DNA from: Capra hircus
Taxonomy: Eukaryota; Chordata; Mammalia; Artiodactyla; Bovidae
Reading direction: 5' to 3'
Length of the DNA stretch: 64,000 bases
NCBI RefSeq assembly: GCF_001704415.2
Contig: NC_030820.1
Span: 42,638,036-42,702,035, forward strand
Shown here: positions 21,401-31,600 of the stretch, piece after piece
Layout of the letters: each line of letters starts with the position of its first letter
Numbering within the stretch: position 1 is the stretch's first letter
Program-made: the position numbers and the translations under genes
Notes under the pieces: generated by a model
What the model was told of the DNA's origin: nothing
Database searches by the model: none
Seen by the model: only the letters and a program-made list of their open reading frames with translations

Positions 21401-24400
21401 GAAATGTGCCCTGAAGAGAACTGCATACAGGAAGGAAGATGATAAAAACATGGAATCAGAAGTAAATTAATGAAGAGTCAAAACAGCTGAGGTGGATTTT
21501 AAGGGTTTGTGTGGGGTTCTGATGTCTGAATTCTTGGTCTGGTTGTCTCAGCATTTATGAGTCTTAAACAGGGAGCGTAGTTCAGAAAAATGTGTTGGAG
21601 GTGATGAAAATCATCCAGGTTAGAGGATGAAGTTAAAGGCTCAAGGTGATACTAGTAATTTATGAAATAGTTACTCAAGAACATCCACTCAAATGTAGAG
21701 CACAGCTTTTGATTACTGTATCAGTATTGGACTGGTTCTTCCATCCATGTCTATCATAAAATTAACTGTATAGATACACTTTTCTCTGTTTCTTGTAAAT
21801 GTTGACATTTCCAGTTTTCATTTAATGTTTTAGTCTTTCCTTTAGCCTTTGAAAACTTTTAGTCTTTCTCTGTCATATTAATATTGCCTTTGCATATAAT
21901 CTGACACTCTTCTCTTTGGGCATTCTACAGGTGGAATGTCACCCTTATCTCAACCAGAGCAAACTGTTGGATTTCTGCAAGGCACATGAAATCGTTCTTG
22001 TTGCCTATGCTGCTCTGGGATCCCAACGAGTAAAAGAATGGTATTGAATCCTAATGAAGACATCTGGAGTTTCCCTGAAATTCAATATTTGATGAAACAA
22101 TTTAAATAGCACAGTACTGGGAAATCTCTCATAGGCAGAGGGGAGTGAGGGGTGGGATGAAATTAACCCTTGTATCTTCCCATCACCCAGACAAGTTTTC
22201 TACATTGTATTAGCTTGTAGACTCATCAATAACAAATGTCTGCACTGAAATCTATATAGAATCCCCCAGTTGAGACCAGAGACACAAGGTGATGTCATGA
22301 TTTACTTATTAACTAATGAACACATTTGTAAAAACAGATGTTGCAAGCCTCACTTAGCCCATATCTAAAATTTGGATAATATGTAACTACTCAGTATATC
22401 ACGATAGAAAACATTTCAATTTGAAGCATTTCTGTGAACATCCTAGAAAAATAATGATGAAATAAACGTGTCTTATTTTTGAGACTACTCAATTTTTATC
22501 AATACCTTAAAAAGTGAAATTTAAAAACAATTCCTGGGCTCCTCCTACTGTTTCTCTATTCATGCCCTTGATTGCCGAAGAAAACAACCCCTGAGAATTA
22601 AAGAAAATAATCCACAATTTGGCATTCTGGTCTCAACTCAATAATGCATCTGAATCACCTGCAGAGCTCTGTAAACAAAAAATGGGAAGTGTCTCAGTTG
22701 AGGTTCTGATTCAGTTTGTCTTCAGCTCAGCCATGGAATTTGTATTTCTAATAAGATCCCAAGTGATACTGATGCTGCCAGTCCCTGGACCAGACTTTGG
22801 GAAGCACTGGTCTAGAGTGGACCTACTTGTTCTTTGTGAAAAGCCTCCATAGAAACTGCGTAGTCTCAGCTCCTCAACATTTCTGAAATTCCTTCCAGGG
22901 TGAACCCAAACCACCCCGTTCTCCTGGAGGACCCGGTTCTCTCTGCCATTGCTCAAAAGCACAAGAAAACGGCAGCTCTGGTTGCCCTTCACTACCAGAT
23001 ACAACGTGGGGTTGTGGTTCTGGCCAAGGGTAACAACAAGAAGTGGATCAAAGAGAACATACAGGTGACGGAGCAGGGCTGTGGGCAGAGGGCTCCTAAG
23101 GAAAATATCTTAGTTTCTCTGTTCTCAATTGATAAAATTGCATCATGTGATTTTTCTTAGACTGTTTGAATTGCTCTAACAAAACACTACAGGCTGAGTG
23201 GCTGTGAAAAAATTTAAATTTGTTTCTCACAGTTGTGAAGCTGGAGATCTGAGATCAGGATCCGGGTGGTTGGGTGAGGGCTCTCCTCCAGGTCACAGGC
23301 TTCTCCTTGTATCTTTACATGTTGGAGGGGAAACAGAGCTCTCCCAAGTCTCTTATATGAATATGATATTCTTGAAATCTCATTTGTGAGGGCTCTGCCA
23401 TCATGATCTACTCCTCCCTCAAAGACTCCATTTTTAACACCATAACATGTGAATTTGGGGGCACAAAAATTTTCTTTAACTTCCAAAGCCTTGTGGTTTT
23501 ATTACTATTTCCCTGAATAATAATAGGCTTTCATCTTCATACCTTTAATCTTTTTGAGTTTCTGTCTTTGTGAAGTTCCTCTTAATGACTTTGTCTGTCC
23601 ACTTTAGCTAGGTTGTTTCTCTTTTGATTTATTTGTAGGAGACCATTATTCTGCCCTTAGCTGTACAGGAAACTCTCCCCAGTTTCAGGATTTAATGCGG
23701 AGTTCATTTATGTATCTGAATCTGTGGTTTGAAAATCAGCCTGCACTCAGCTCAGCTGTTGTCCTCTAGGCTGGGCTCTTTTGTGCATTTGCAGTTCAGT
23801 GCTGAGCAGCTCGGGAGTTCTGCTTTAGCAGGTGGATGTGGCTCTTGTCAGAGGAGCCTGAAGACTTTTCTGTATAGTTTTTATTGCCTAGAATAAGGCA
23901 ACTAACCTAGTCTTCTTTTCAGCACAGTGATATGATTCTCAGTCAGTGAGTGGGGAGAAAAACCTCTTCCTTTGGGGTCACAAAGAGTCGGACATACTAA
24001 GTGACTGAATAACAAAAACAACTGTCCATTTCCACGTTTTCCTTGTCAACTCTGCCACATATCAAGTGTCCATAAGTACATTTCTGCCCACTCTTGTCTA
24101 TTTAACTATTTCTGTACTGTGTTACTGAAGTAAAAAATAAGTTTTGCTTTTTAGTATGGTACGTTCTTCTATTTTAAGGATGTCTTGACTGCTTTTGACT
24201 AGCTCTTCTCTTATTTAAAATTCAGTATCACTATACCAACTTCCACAACAGAATATGTGTTTAAGTCTTTGGTTCATGTTGCATTGAAACAAGAGATCAC
24301 TTTGGAGAAAATGAATTTCTTTACAAAATTGAGCTTTCCATTTCCATTTGTTATGATGTGAATTTTTAATAATTTGTTGTTCCTTAATGTTTAAACACTT

Positions 24401-27074
24401 CTTATAACTTTCTCCAGGAATGTATGTACATAAAGGTTTTTTTTTAGATTCAATCATAGATAATGAGTAGTTTGATATCAGATTCCTGAACAGGCTTTCT
24501 CAGGGGAGCCTCCTTCCCATATTGCTTCGGCCAAATGCTGTTGCCCTTAGGGTATGTTGGGGAGAGGCAATCAGTCTAATGTCAACTCAGGTTCAAGTAT
24601 CAAGTCAGGAGTGTCTAAAAGCAGTGTGTTTGGAAAAAAATGATTTTAGATTTCTTCTTCTTTTTTGTCTCAAGTAATTCACTTGGAAAGATAAGTGACT
24701 GATGCGCTGTAATGTTTGTGAGGTTAACAGAGAAGGAGAAGATGTGGGAAGGGAGAGGTGAGAACTCAGCAGAGGGTCCTAAGCTTATTCATCTGGAAAC
24801 TGAGAACAGACATGCTTCCCTATCCCCTCTTCTTGTCTCCATCCAGCTGGAAAGTCCTCCAGTCCCCAGGGGGAGGCTGGCTCCTTGGGGGAGAGGTCAA
24901 TGTGATTCTTCTTTCCTTCCAGGTGTTTGACTTTGAACTGACTCCAGAAGACATGAAAGCAATCGATGGCCTCAATCGTAATATAAGATACTATGATCTT
25001 CACCTGTAAGTGACTTGCCTATGTTTCCCACAAATACTGTTTTCTGTAGTAGGCAGGTCAGCAGGAGAGCTTAGCTTTTAAAAAGCTTAAATATAGGAAA
25101 GCAGTGCTAATTTCTAGAGTAGGAGTAAATCAGGGGCTTCCTGCAGACTTCAGACCAGAGGTTTCCTCCAGGGCTCTGTCTCTGACCAAGAGGAATGTGA
25201 TGGGGCCCAGGCCAGCCCATCAATAAAATCACTGAGTTGACATCCTGGTGAATTCACTAACTTGTACCCTTAATCCCTATGCCTGGTGTACCTCCTCTCA
25301 AGGCTGAGGGACCCAGGAAACACAGAGGGCAAGGTGCCTGCAGCCCTGTATTCTTTCAGGGTCCTGTGAACATGTTTAATCTCTATTTCTTTCTACATCA
25401 GTGGAAAATTATTATATTAATAATATTTTGTATAATAATGAATCCATCATGAATTGCATTCAAGTTTTGTTGTTGTTATTTAGTCACTCAGTCATTTCCA
25501 ACTCTTGGTCTTCCATGGACTGTAGCCTGCAAGGCTCCTCTGTCCCTGGGATTTCCCAGGCAAGAATACTGAAGTGAGTTGCCATTTCCTTCTCCAGGGG
25601 ATCTTGCTGACTCAGGGGTCAAACCAATGTCTCCCGCTTTGCAGGTGGATCTTTTACCACTGAGCCACCTAGGAAGCCTGCAATCATGTTAACCCCAACA
25701 CAACTATAAAATGTATTGTAGATGTTTTTTTTATGGAGGAGGGTCCTAGAAAGGCCAACATCCATCAGTGCTACGATGTCACATGGGCCTGCCTCCACCT
25801 TGTCCCGTAAGGGTCTGGTGGACATTCTCCCTTATGGGCATTTCTTCACCAAGACACCATCTATTTCTTACAAATTGATCTCTTCACTGCCCTTTCTTCC
25901 CTATTACAACTCCCATGTCTTCATCCTTGTTGTCTCACAAAACTGAATTACAAGTAGATCTTGAGCTTAACTGACCCTCCAGTGAGTGACTGCTTAGCAG
26001 GACACACTCAGGTAAGATTATCTGGGTCTCTGTGGTTTCTTGAGTCAAGACTCACACCAGTGTTGTATTTGTCCATCAGAGGTCCATCCCCTGGGGAGCC
26101 CCTACCCTCTTGACTTTGAATTAGTCACTAACATTGAATTCCAGCTGCCCAATTACTGCAGGAAGATGTCAGGATTGAAGGGACAGAGGGCTAATCAAAC
26201 ACGAGATGTTGGATGGGAATTTAGAGAGAAAGGAATACCAATTATTGGTGAAATGAAGATTTTGTTTCCAGTGAAAGATTTCAAAACTCTCCCTATTGTT
26301 TTTATAGCAGCTATCATGCTTCTGATAAAAGACATGATAATTGAAAAAAAGGTGGATACTTACTTTTCTGTACTCTGTTGTGGGCTCAGGTAATGACCTG
26401 AGCCAGGCTCCTGGTACTTGGAATTGCTCAGAATGCACTCTTTAATCAATCAAATTTAAAAAGACAAATTCTGAAAGAAAAGTAGAAACATAGGAAAAAT
26501 GAAAAAAAGCAGTAATAGTAATTACTGCATAACCAATGTTTGACTAAATTAAAGAGGTAATAATCCCGCTTTGAACTGTGTGATTATTCAGGTGCGCATG
26601 CTAGCTCTCCTATAGACAAGTTCCTTAATGGTGGTGCTCTGTATTTTTGGAGTGCTCAGTATTTGCTTATCCATGGATGTGTGGAAAAGGGCAGCTAATT
26701 TGTGCACCTTTTCATCAACTAGGGACTGAAGAAGTTCTCCCTGTGTGTGAAATGGCCTCCACAGTGAGCTCTAGGTCTTGTGCTCTCATATAAATTGTAA
26801 CCTGAGTCCAACTGCCTGTCACTGTGGAGTGGAGATCACACGTGAATGTTGGGACTGGACGTGCAGGTGCCGTGTGCACACGGAGCAGGCACCTGCAGGT
26901 GTGCTTGTTGGGGGAGAACGAGGGACGTGTTTGTAGATTTAGAGTTTTAGCCCATCCTGACCACATTCACAGAATAATGTTCTCTATGACAACATGGCTG
27001 ATTTAATAAATGAATCATTCTTCTCTTTCAGTTGTGTCGATCATCCTGAGTTTCCATTCTCTGAAGAATATTGA
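15395..27074 (+). CDS. AKR1C: AKR1C copy B, complete nine-exon gene
   Basis: Complete aldo-keto reductase 1C gene. Exons are 15395-15478, 18725-18892, 19166-19282, 20515-20592, 20997-21119, 21931-22040, 22899-23064, 24923-25005 and 27032-27074. They sum to 972 bases, or 323 codons plus stop, which is the family length. All introns are GT-AG. The fold is a TIM barrel that binds NAD(P)H and reduces carbonyls of steroids, prostaglandins or xenobiotics in the cytosol. The tetrad Asp50, Tyr55, Lys84 and His117 is intact, as are the nicotinamide contacts Ser166, Asn167, Gln190 and Tyr216. The 2'-phosphate loop is altered: Gly271, Asn272 and Trp276 replace the usual Ser, Tyr/Phe and Arg. Other pocket residues are Ala54, Tyr118, Trp227, Tyr306 and Leu308; His258 replaces Arg. 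Intron 1 carries two SINEs, an old L1 and a BovB. Introns 3 to 5 show no repeat I recognise. The exact orthologue (dihydrodiol dehydrogenase-like or PGF-synthase-like) cannot be named from the sequence alone. Confidence 0.94.
16013..16218 (+). repeat. Bov-tA2 SINE in intron 1 of copy B
   Basis: Full SINE from gggcttccctgg to gactgagcgg, flanked by a perfect 15-base target duplication, cttctgtttctgctt, at 15998-16012 and 16219-16233. Absent in C and D at this point. Confidence 0.9.
16620..16813 (-). repeat. Bov-tA2-type SINE in intron 1 of copy B
   Basis: Reverse-complement SINE with a short duplication catccc at 16614-16619 and 16814-16819. The aligned site in D (acatccccaaatgtctg) is empty. 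Confidence 0.8.
16905..17349 (+). mobile_element. Old L1 (L1M-type) 3' fragment in intron 1 of copy B
   Basis: Reads like an ancient L1 3' end (aaatggaatagtattgagcatt...gttggtcaaggtataa). It resumes after the BovB at about 18237-18290. Also present in C (37640-38100) and D (about 55830-57260, split by a pseudogene). Confidence 0.65.
17361..18225 (+). mobile_element. BovB 3' fragment in intron 1 of copy B
   Basis: 5'-truncated BovB with 3' end, flanked by an 11-base target duplication, acttatatgag, at 17350-17360 and 18226-18236. The same insertion is in C; D has the empty site near 57228-57238. Confidence 0.88.
18725..18892 (+). CDS. AKR1C: AKR1C copy B exon 2
   Basis: Codons 29-84. Contains the catalytic Asp50 (HIDCAHAY), Tyr55 and, as the last codon, Lys84 (CTSK). 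It reads VAKRDALEFTPF at the start like C and unlike D. Acceptor ATGTAG, donor GTACTG. Confidence 0.95.
19019..19115 (+). repeat. CHR-type SINE in intron 2 of copy B
   Basis: Starts agttccctggtggttcagc and ends in a short A run. Shared with C (39747-39862) and D (57979-58150). Confidence 0.65.
19166..19282 (+). CDS. AKR1C: AKR1C copy B exon 3
   Basis: Codons 85-123, beginning LWLTSLRPE. Contains the catalytic His117 in YIMHYPLALK, with Tyr118 beside it. The LWLTSL start matches D rather than C (LWCTSF). Confidence 0.95.
19283..20514 (+). other. Intron 3 of copy B
   Basis: 1.23 kb aligning with intron 3 of C and D. No repeat or other feature recognised. Confidence 0.6.
20515..20592 (+). CDS. 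AKR1C: AKR1C copy B exon 4
   Basis: Codons 124-149, PGEELYPKDENGKLIF to CRTWE. It has Phe139 and Phe144, where C and D have Ala139 and Leu144. Acceptor ATCCAG, donor GTGAGT. Confidence 0.94.
20997..21119 (+). CDS. AKR1C: AKR1C copy B exon 5
   Basis: Codons 150-190. Contains the AKR signature KSIGVSNFN with nicotinamide-binding Ser166 and Asn167, and ends in Gln190. Third positions are markedly GC-rich compared with the other exons. The donor is GTGAAC, weaker than the GTGAGC of C and D. Confidence 0.95.
21120..21930 (+). other. Intron 5 of copy B
   Basis: Aligns with C (41891-42686) and D (60233-61135). The first part is closer to D than to C. Nothing else seen. Confidence 0.6.
21931..22040 (+). 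CDS. AKR1C: AKR1C copy B exon 6
   Basis: Codons 191 to the first two bases of Trp227. Contains VECHPYLNQ and Tyr216, which stacks on the nicotinamide ring. Ala208 and Glu210 (KAHEI) differ from the KSHDI of C and D. Confidence 0.95.
22620..22822 (+). repeat. MER5A-like DNA transposon remnant, intron 6 of B
   Basis: Matches the general pattern of MER5A (hAT-Charlie): gaatcacctgcagagct, gttctgattcagt, gcatttctaacaagatccca-like, ending near a gaagcactggt. Shared with C (43441-43634) and D (61867-62064). Confidence 0.55.
22899..23064 (+). CDS. AKR1C: AKR1C copy B exon 7
   Basis: Last base of Trp227 to codon 282. It encodes the cofactor 2'-phosphate loop LAKGNNKKWIKEN. Lys270, Glu279 and Asn280 are kept, but Ser271, Tyr272 and Arg276 of the family are Gly, Asn and Trp. 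Codon 276 is TGG at 23044-23046. Confidence 0.95.
23160..23475 (+). repeat. Ancient repeat in intron 7 of copy B
   Basis: Contains tttgtttctcacagttgtgaag and a later gtgaatttgggggcac, a pattern common in an old mammalian interspersed repeat I cannot name surely. Shared with C (44195-44540) and D (from 62650, split by BovB). Confidence 0.45.
24923..25005 (+). CDS. AKR1C: AKR1C copy B exon 8
   Basis: Codons 283 to 310 (split). The loop end reads RYYDLHL, so residue 306 is Tyr, 308 is Leu and 310 is Leu. Donor GTAAGT. Confidence 0.95.
25467..25680 (-). repeat. Bov-tA2-type SINE in intron 8 of copy B
   Basis: The B copy of the old SINE described in intron 8 of A. Confidence 0.7.
27032..27074 (+). 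CDS. AKR1C: AKR1C copy B exon 9
   Basis: Completes Leu310, then CVDHPEFPFSEEY and TGA. Cys311 and Asp313 replace the Gly residues of A and C. Confidence 0.94.
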
Positions 27075-27215
27075 CTCTCAGCTCTCACTGTGGTTCTTTG
27101 AGAATTACTTGCTTCTAGGACTATGAAGAAGATTTTTGTACTTGGTGGAGGTGCTTAAATGTCTGAATGTTTGAAAGTTTGCCTTTCCTTAAAAAAAATA
27201 AACAGTTCATGAAAC

Positions 27216-27221
27216 AATAAA
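27216..27221 (+). promoter_or_regulatory. Poly(A) signal of copy B
   Basis: AATAAA about 140 bases past the TGA, in line with copies A and C. A second AATAAA lies at 27197-27202. Confidence 0.75.
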
Positions 27222-27978
27222 GGCTTCAAAGTTAGAATACTTTTTTGTGATAGTTAAAAAATGCAAATTACAGAAAATTTTGAAAGTTGAAAGGAAATGA
27301 TAGAGAATAAAGATAAGCTATGATTAACCCATTTAATAATATTTTAATTTGGTGCCTCTTCCTTATGATTTTACTGTATAAATGTGTGTGTTTTCATTTA
27401 CAAAGGGAAAAGATTTTCAATTATAGGTTTTCTACTCATTTTTAACTTAGCATAATTATCTTGGTAAAATAAAAATATGACTTAAAAATCCAGTATTATA
27501 TTTTGCTTACTATAAAGCAGCATATCATATTCTTTTATTTAATTTCTTAATTTTTTGCCCATGCTTAGCATTTTGATGAATTTTTATATATTTTGCCATT
27601 GATTCATTGGTTGTCATTCACTCATTAATTCAGCAAAACTTTATTGAATATTCTTTAGTAACATTTATTATCAATAAATATCAATTAAAATGAGAAATTC
27701 TTGAGTCTATAACCTACTGGAGGATAAGACTGTGAATGAAATCAGGAGGACTTAGCTGTTAGAAATGAGTAAGTGCCTGTAGGAGATAATTCTGCACAAT
27801 CTCTCTCATTTCTGTATATCTGTTAGGCAGAGACACCAACTACCCTTCATCCCACGCAACTTTTCATTTGTACAAGAAACAGCCTTGCAACATAGAGACA
27901 GTGGCTCCATTCATTACTCCGGAGCAGAAAATACTAAGTTCAAGAAGGCCAAGTGTTATGTAACATTTAAGGGACAGC
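27222..27978 (+). other. 3' flank of copy B
   Basis: Follows the poly(A) signal and aligns with the flanks of A (split there by L1) and C. No feature recognised. Confidence 0.5.
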
Positions 27979-27989
27979 AAGTTGGCTGA

Positions 27990-28462
27990 CATTAATAACA
28001 AAGGTCCATCTAGTCAAAGTTATGGTTTTTCCAGTAGTCATGTATGGATGTGAGAGGTGGACTATAAAGAAAGCTGAACACTGAAGAATTGATGCTTTTT
28101 AATTGTGGTGTTGGAGAAGACTCTTGAGAGTCCCTTGGACTGCAAGGAAACCCAATCAGTCAATCTTAAAGGAAATTAGTCCATAATATTCATTGGAAGG
28201 ACTGATGCTGAAGCTGAAACTCCAATACTTTGGACACCTGATGTGAAGAACTGACTCATTTGAAAAGACCCTGATGCTGGGAAAGATTGAAGGTGAGAGG
28301 AGAAGGGGATGACAGAGGATGAGATGGTTGGATGGAATCACCAACTCAATGGACATGAGTTTGAGTAAACTCAGGGAGTTGGTGATGTACAGGGAAGCCT
28401 GGAGTGATGTACTCCATGGGGTTGCAAAGAGTCGGACACGACTGAACAACTGAACTGAACTG
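27990..28462 (+). mobile_element. BovB 3' fragment, B-C spacer only
   Basis: 473-base sense BovB 3' end with an 11-base target duplication, aagttggctga, at 27979-27989 and 28463-28473. The A-B and C-D spacers have the empty site. Confidence 0.85.
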
Positions 28463-28473
28463 AAGTTGGCTGA

Positions 28474-29897
28474 TTTGGGTGAAGCTTAGTGAGATGCAGA
28501 GACAGAAGCTGAAGATATGCCAGAGAGATAGTGGCACCATAGGGTTTGTGTCACAAGGGGTTTTGAAAGGACTTTACTCTGAGGGAAATGGAGAATGATA
28601 TTTTGGGTTCTGAGCAGAATAGTTACATAAAGAGACATGCTTCAAAAAAAAGTTACCCTTGTTGCTATTTTGAGATGAAAAAGAGAAAAAAGAGCCCTCT
28701 TTTAGGACTTTACAGCAATCTAGGTGAGAGATGATGTTGGCTTGGACCACAGAAGGAACAGTAAGTGTGGTCAAAGTTGTTAGAATAGGGATACATTTAA
28801 AGGGCTCCATCAACTAGATTTCTGACATATTGGACGTAAAGTGAAAGGAAGAGGGGAATCAAAGCTGACTCCCAACGTCTGTGCTTACGGGATAGGAAAA
28901 GGAGATGCCCTTTTCTCAGATGGAGATGATGTGGGGGAGGACATTTTTTTGTGGGAAGATTATGAATTCAGTTACAGACATGGATCTTTGAGATGCCTTT
29001 AGGTACCCAAGTGAAGATGCATGCACACAGTTGGACATTAAGTCTATTAGAGAAAAGGGTTAGGTAAAATATTTATATTTGTGGCTTCTCAAATTTAGTT
29101 GCCACTTAAAGCCATGAAACTAGAAAATCAGAGATAATACGGTATACTTGAGTGAGTGTAGTCTGGGACATCACGCTTCATGAGAACCTAGCATTGAGAA
29201 GTTAGTTTTTTCTTAAAAAAAAAAAAAATGTGGAGGAACCAGCAGAAGAGGCAGAGAAGAAGAGGCTAGTGAAGTAGGAGGGACTGTTTTTAGAAGGCAC
29301 ATGAAGTAAATGATTGGAGGAGAAAAGAATCCAGTTCTTGCAAGGGGACAAGTAAGAGAAGACTGAACCTGACCATTGGATTTGGCAGGTAACCCTGGCA
29401 AGGTCAAGGGCAGCTCTGATAGAGTGGTGAAGGCAAACTCTGCGTAGAGTGGGTTCAAGAAGCGGTGTTAAGAGGTCAGTGAGAAACAGAGTAGACACAG
29501 CTTTCAAAGACTTTGCTGTAATGCGGACTACGGAATTGGGCAGTTGTTGAAGAAGGAAGTGGAATTAAGAGACAAGTACACTGTTGGGTTACCCTGAAGA
29601 GTATCGCCAGCCTCTGAGGTCAGAGGAACAGTCCAGCAGAGAGAGGAAATCCTATGATGCTGCGGACGGAAATGGGCTGGTTTGAACCATATCCGTATTA
29701 GTTACTGCTGCTGCTACACCAAATGACCAAACACTTTGTGCCTTGAAACAACACCAATGTACTAGTTTACATACCCTGAGGTCAGAAATTCAAAATCCGG
29801 TTCAATGGGCTAATTAAAGTGCCAGCAGGCCTGCATTCTTTTCTGAAGGTTGTAGGGGGAATCCATTTTGTTGTCTTTTCCAACTCCTAGAGAACAG
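28474..29897 (+). other. Unit-derived B-C spacer, no gene
   Basis: Aligns with 49900-50860 in the C-D spacer, and with 8816-9269 at its right end. An A run is at 29215-29229. Nothing coding recognised. Confidence 0.5.
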
Positions 29898-30985
29898 GTC
29901 TTGTGTTGTTGGAAGAGGGTGTTTGCTAAGACCAGAGCATTCTCTTGACAAAATTCTGTTAGCTTTTGCCCTGCTTCATTTGTACTCCAAGGCCAAACTT
30001 GGAGTACAAAGTCTGTTAATACAAACTAACAGAGATACCTGTTAGTTCAGGTAGCTCTTGACTTTCTACTTTCAGATTCCAGTCCCCTCATGAAAAGGAC
30101 ATCTTGTTCTGGTGTCAGATTCAGAAGGTCTCTTAGGCCTTCAGAGAACCAGTCAACTTCAGCTTCTCTGGCCTTTGTGTTTGGGACATGGACTTGAATT
30201 ATGGCAATGTTGAATGCTTTGCCATGGAACTGAACCGAGATCATTCTGTCACCTTTGAGATTGTACCCTAGTATATAGCATTTCAGACTCTTTTGTTGAC
30301 TATGAGGGCTACTCCCTTTCTTCTAAGGGATTCTTGCCCACAGTAGTAGATATAATGGTCATCGGAATTAATTTCAGCCGTTCCCATCCATTTTAGTTCA
30401 CTGATTTCCAAAATATCCATGTTTACTCCTGCCATCTCCTGTTGGACCACATCCAATTTACCTGGTTTCAGAGACCTAACTTTCCAGGTTCCTATGCAAT
30501 ATTATTCTTTACAGCATCAGATTTTACTTCCACCACTAGAGACATCCACAGTTGGGTGTTGTTTCTGCTTTGGCTCTGCCTCTTCATTCCTTTTAGAGCT
30601 ATCTCTCCACTCTTTTCTAGTAGCACATTGGACACCTACCAACCCATGTATCTCATCCTTCAGTATGACATACTTTTGCCTTTTCATACTGTTCATGGGG
30701 TTCTCAAGGCAGGAATGTTGAAGTGGCTTGCCATTCCTTCTCCATCATCAGATCTCTCCATCATGACTTGTCCATCTTGGGTGGCCCTGCATGGCATGAC
30801 TGATAGTTTCATGAGTTATACAAGGTTGTGATCCATGTAATCACATTGTTTAGTTTTCTGTGATTGCAGTTTTCAAGAGGCTTGTGCAAGTTTCCTGATG
30901 TGAGGTACTGACTGTATTTCTCTGGTGGGCAGGGCAATGCTTAGTAAATCTTTAGCCCAATTTTCTGCTGGTGGGTGGTGAAATG
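29898..30985 (-). mobile_element. BovB 5' part, inverted, B-C spacer
   Basis: Paralogue of 9270-10394: endonuclease and 5' region on the minus strand. Confidence 0.75.
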
Positions 30986-30989
30986 AGCA

Positions 30990-31600
30990 GAATCCTTTTT
31001 TCCTTGCCCCAGTACCATGTCCTTTCCCAGCTCTTTGTGGAAAACTTCAAAGAATAAGTTTAATCAGAGAATTGAGAAACTAGACACAAAGGAAAAGGGT
31101 CAAAGGAGACTAAATAATAACCGTGTGGTCATTAAGCATACCATATCCTGTGAGCTGCTGTATAGATCCTAGAACACCAGGTGGAGAAGTTAACCACATG
31201 ATGGCCAGAATATATCCATGACATAAGCTGCCACAATTCTGAGTACTGAACTCAAGAAATGCAAACAAATGGGTCCTGGAACTGAAGACTAATGTACATA
31301 GAACAGCAAGATGACACAGGTCAGACCACTGATGACCAATTTGAAGATGACTCCCAGAGCAGACTGTAGTGTTTCTGCATATGGCAACACTATCACTTCT
31401 GTCTATAAGGGCTCTTGCCCCACTGGTTGAAGTGGAGGGGGGTCAGCCTTTGGGTTGATGTCTGTAACCCCAACAGCCCAGTTGCTGGAATCTGAAATCA
31501 AACAAACTTTCCTTTCCACCAACCTGGCCTGATTATTGGCTTTGAAGTGAAGAGCAGCTGTCCCCGCAAACGCCCTTTTGGTAAAAGTGGGACTGTGCGC
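30990..31600 (+). mobile_element. LTR-like insertion between the two BovB halves
   Basis: About 0.6 kb found only in the B-C spacer. It carries a TATA-like ctataagg near 31405 and a pyrimidine-rich, polyadenylation-like stretch (aatcaaacaaactttcc) near 31495, which is typical of a solo retroviral LTR end. I could not find clear TG...CA ends or a target duplication. It may be another repeat class. Confidence 0.35.
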
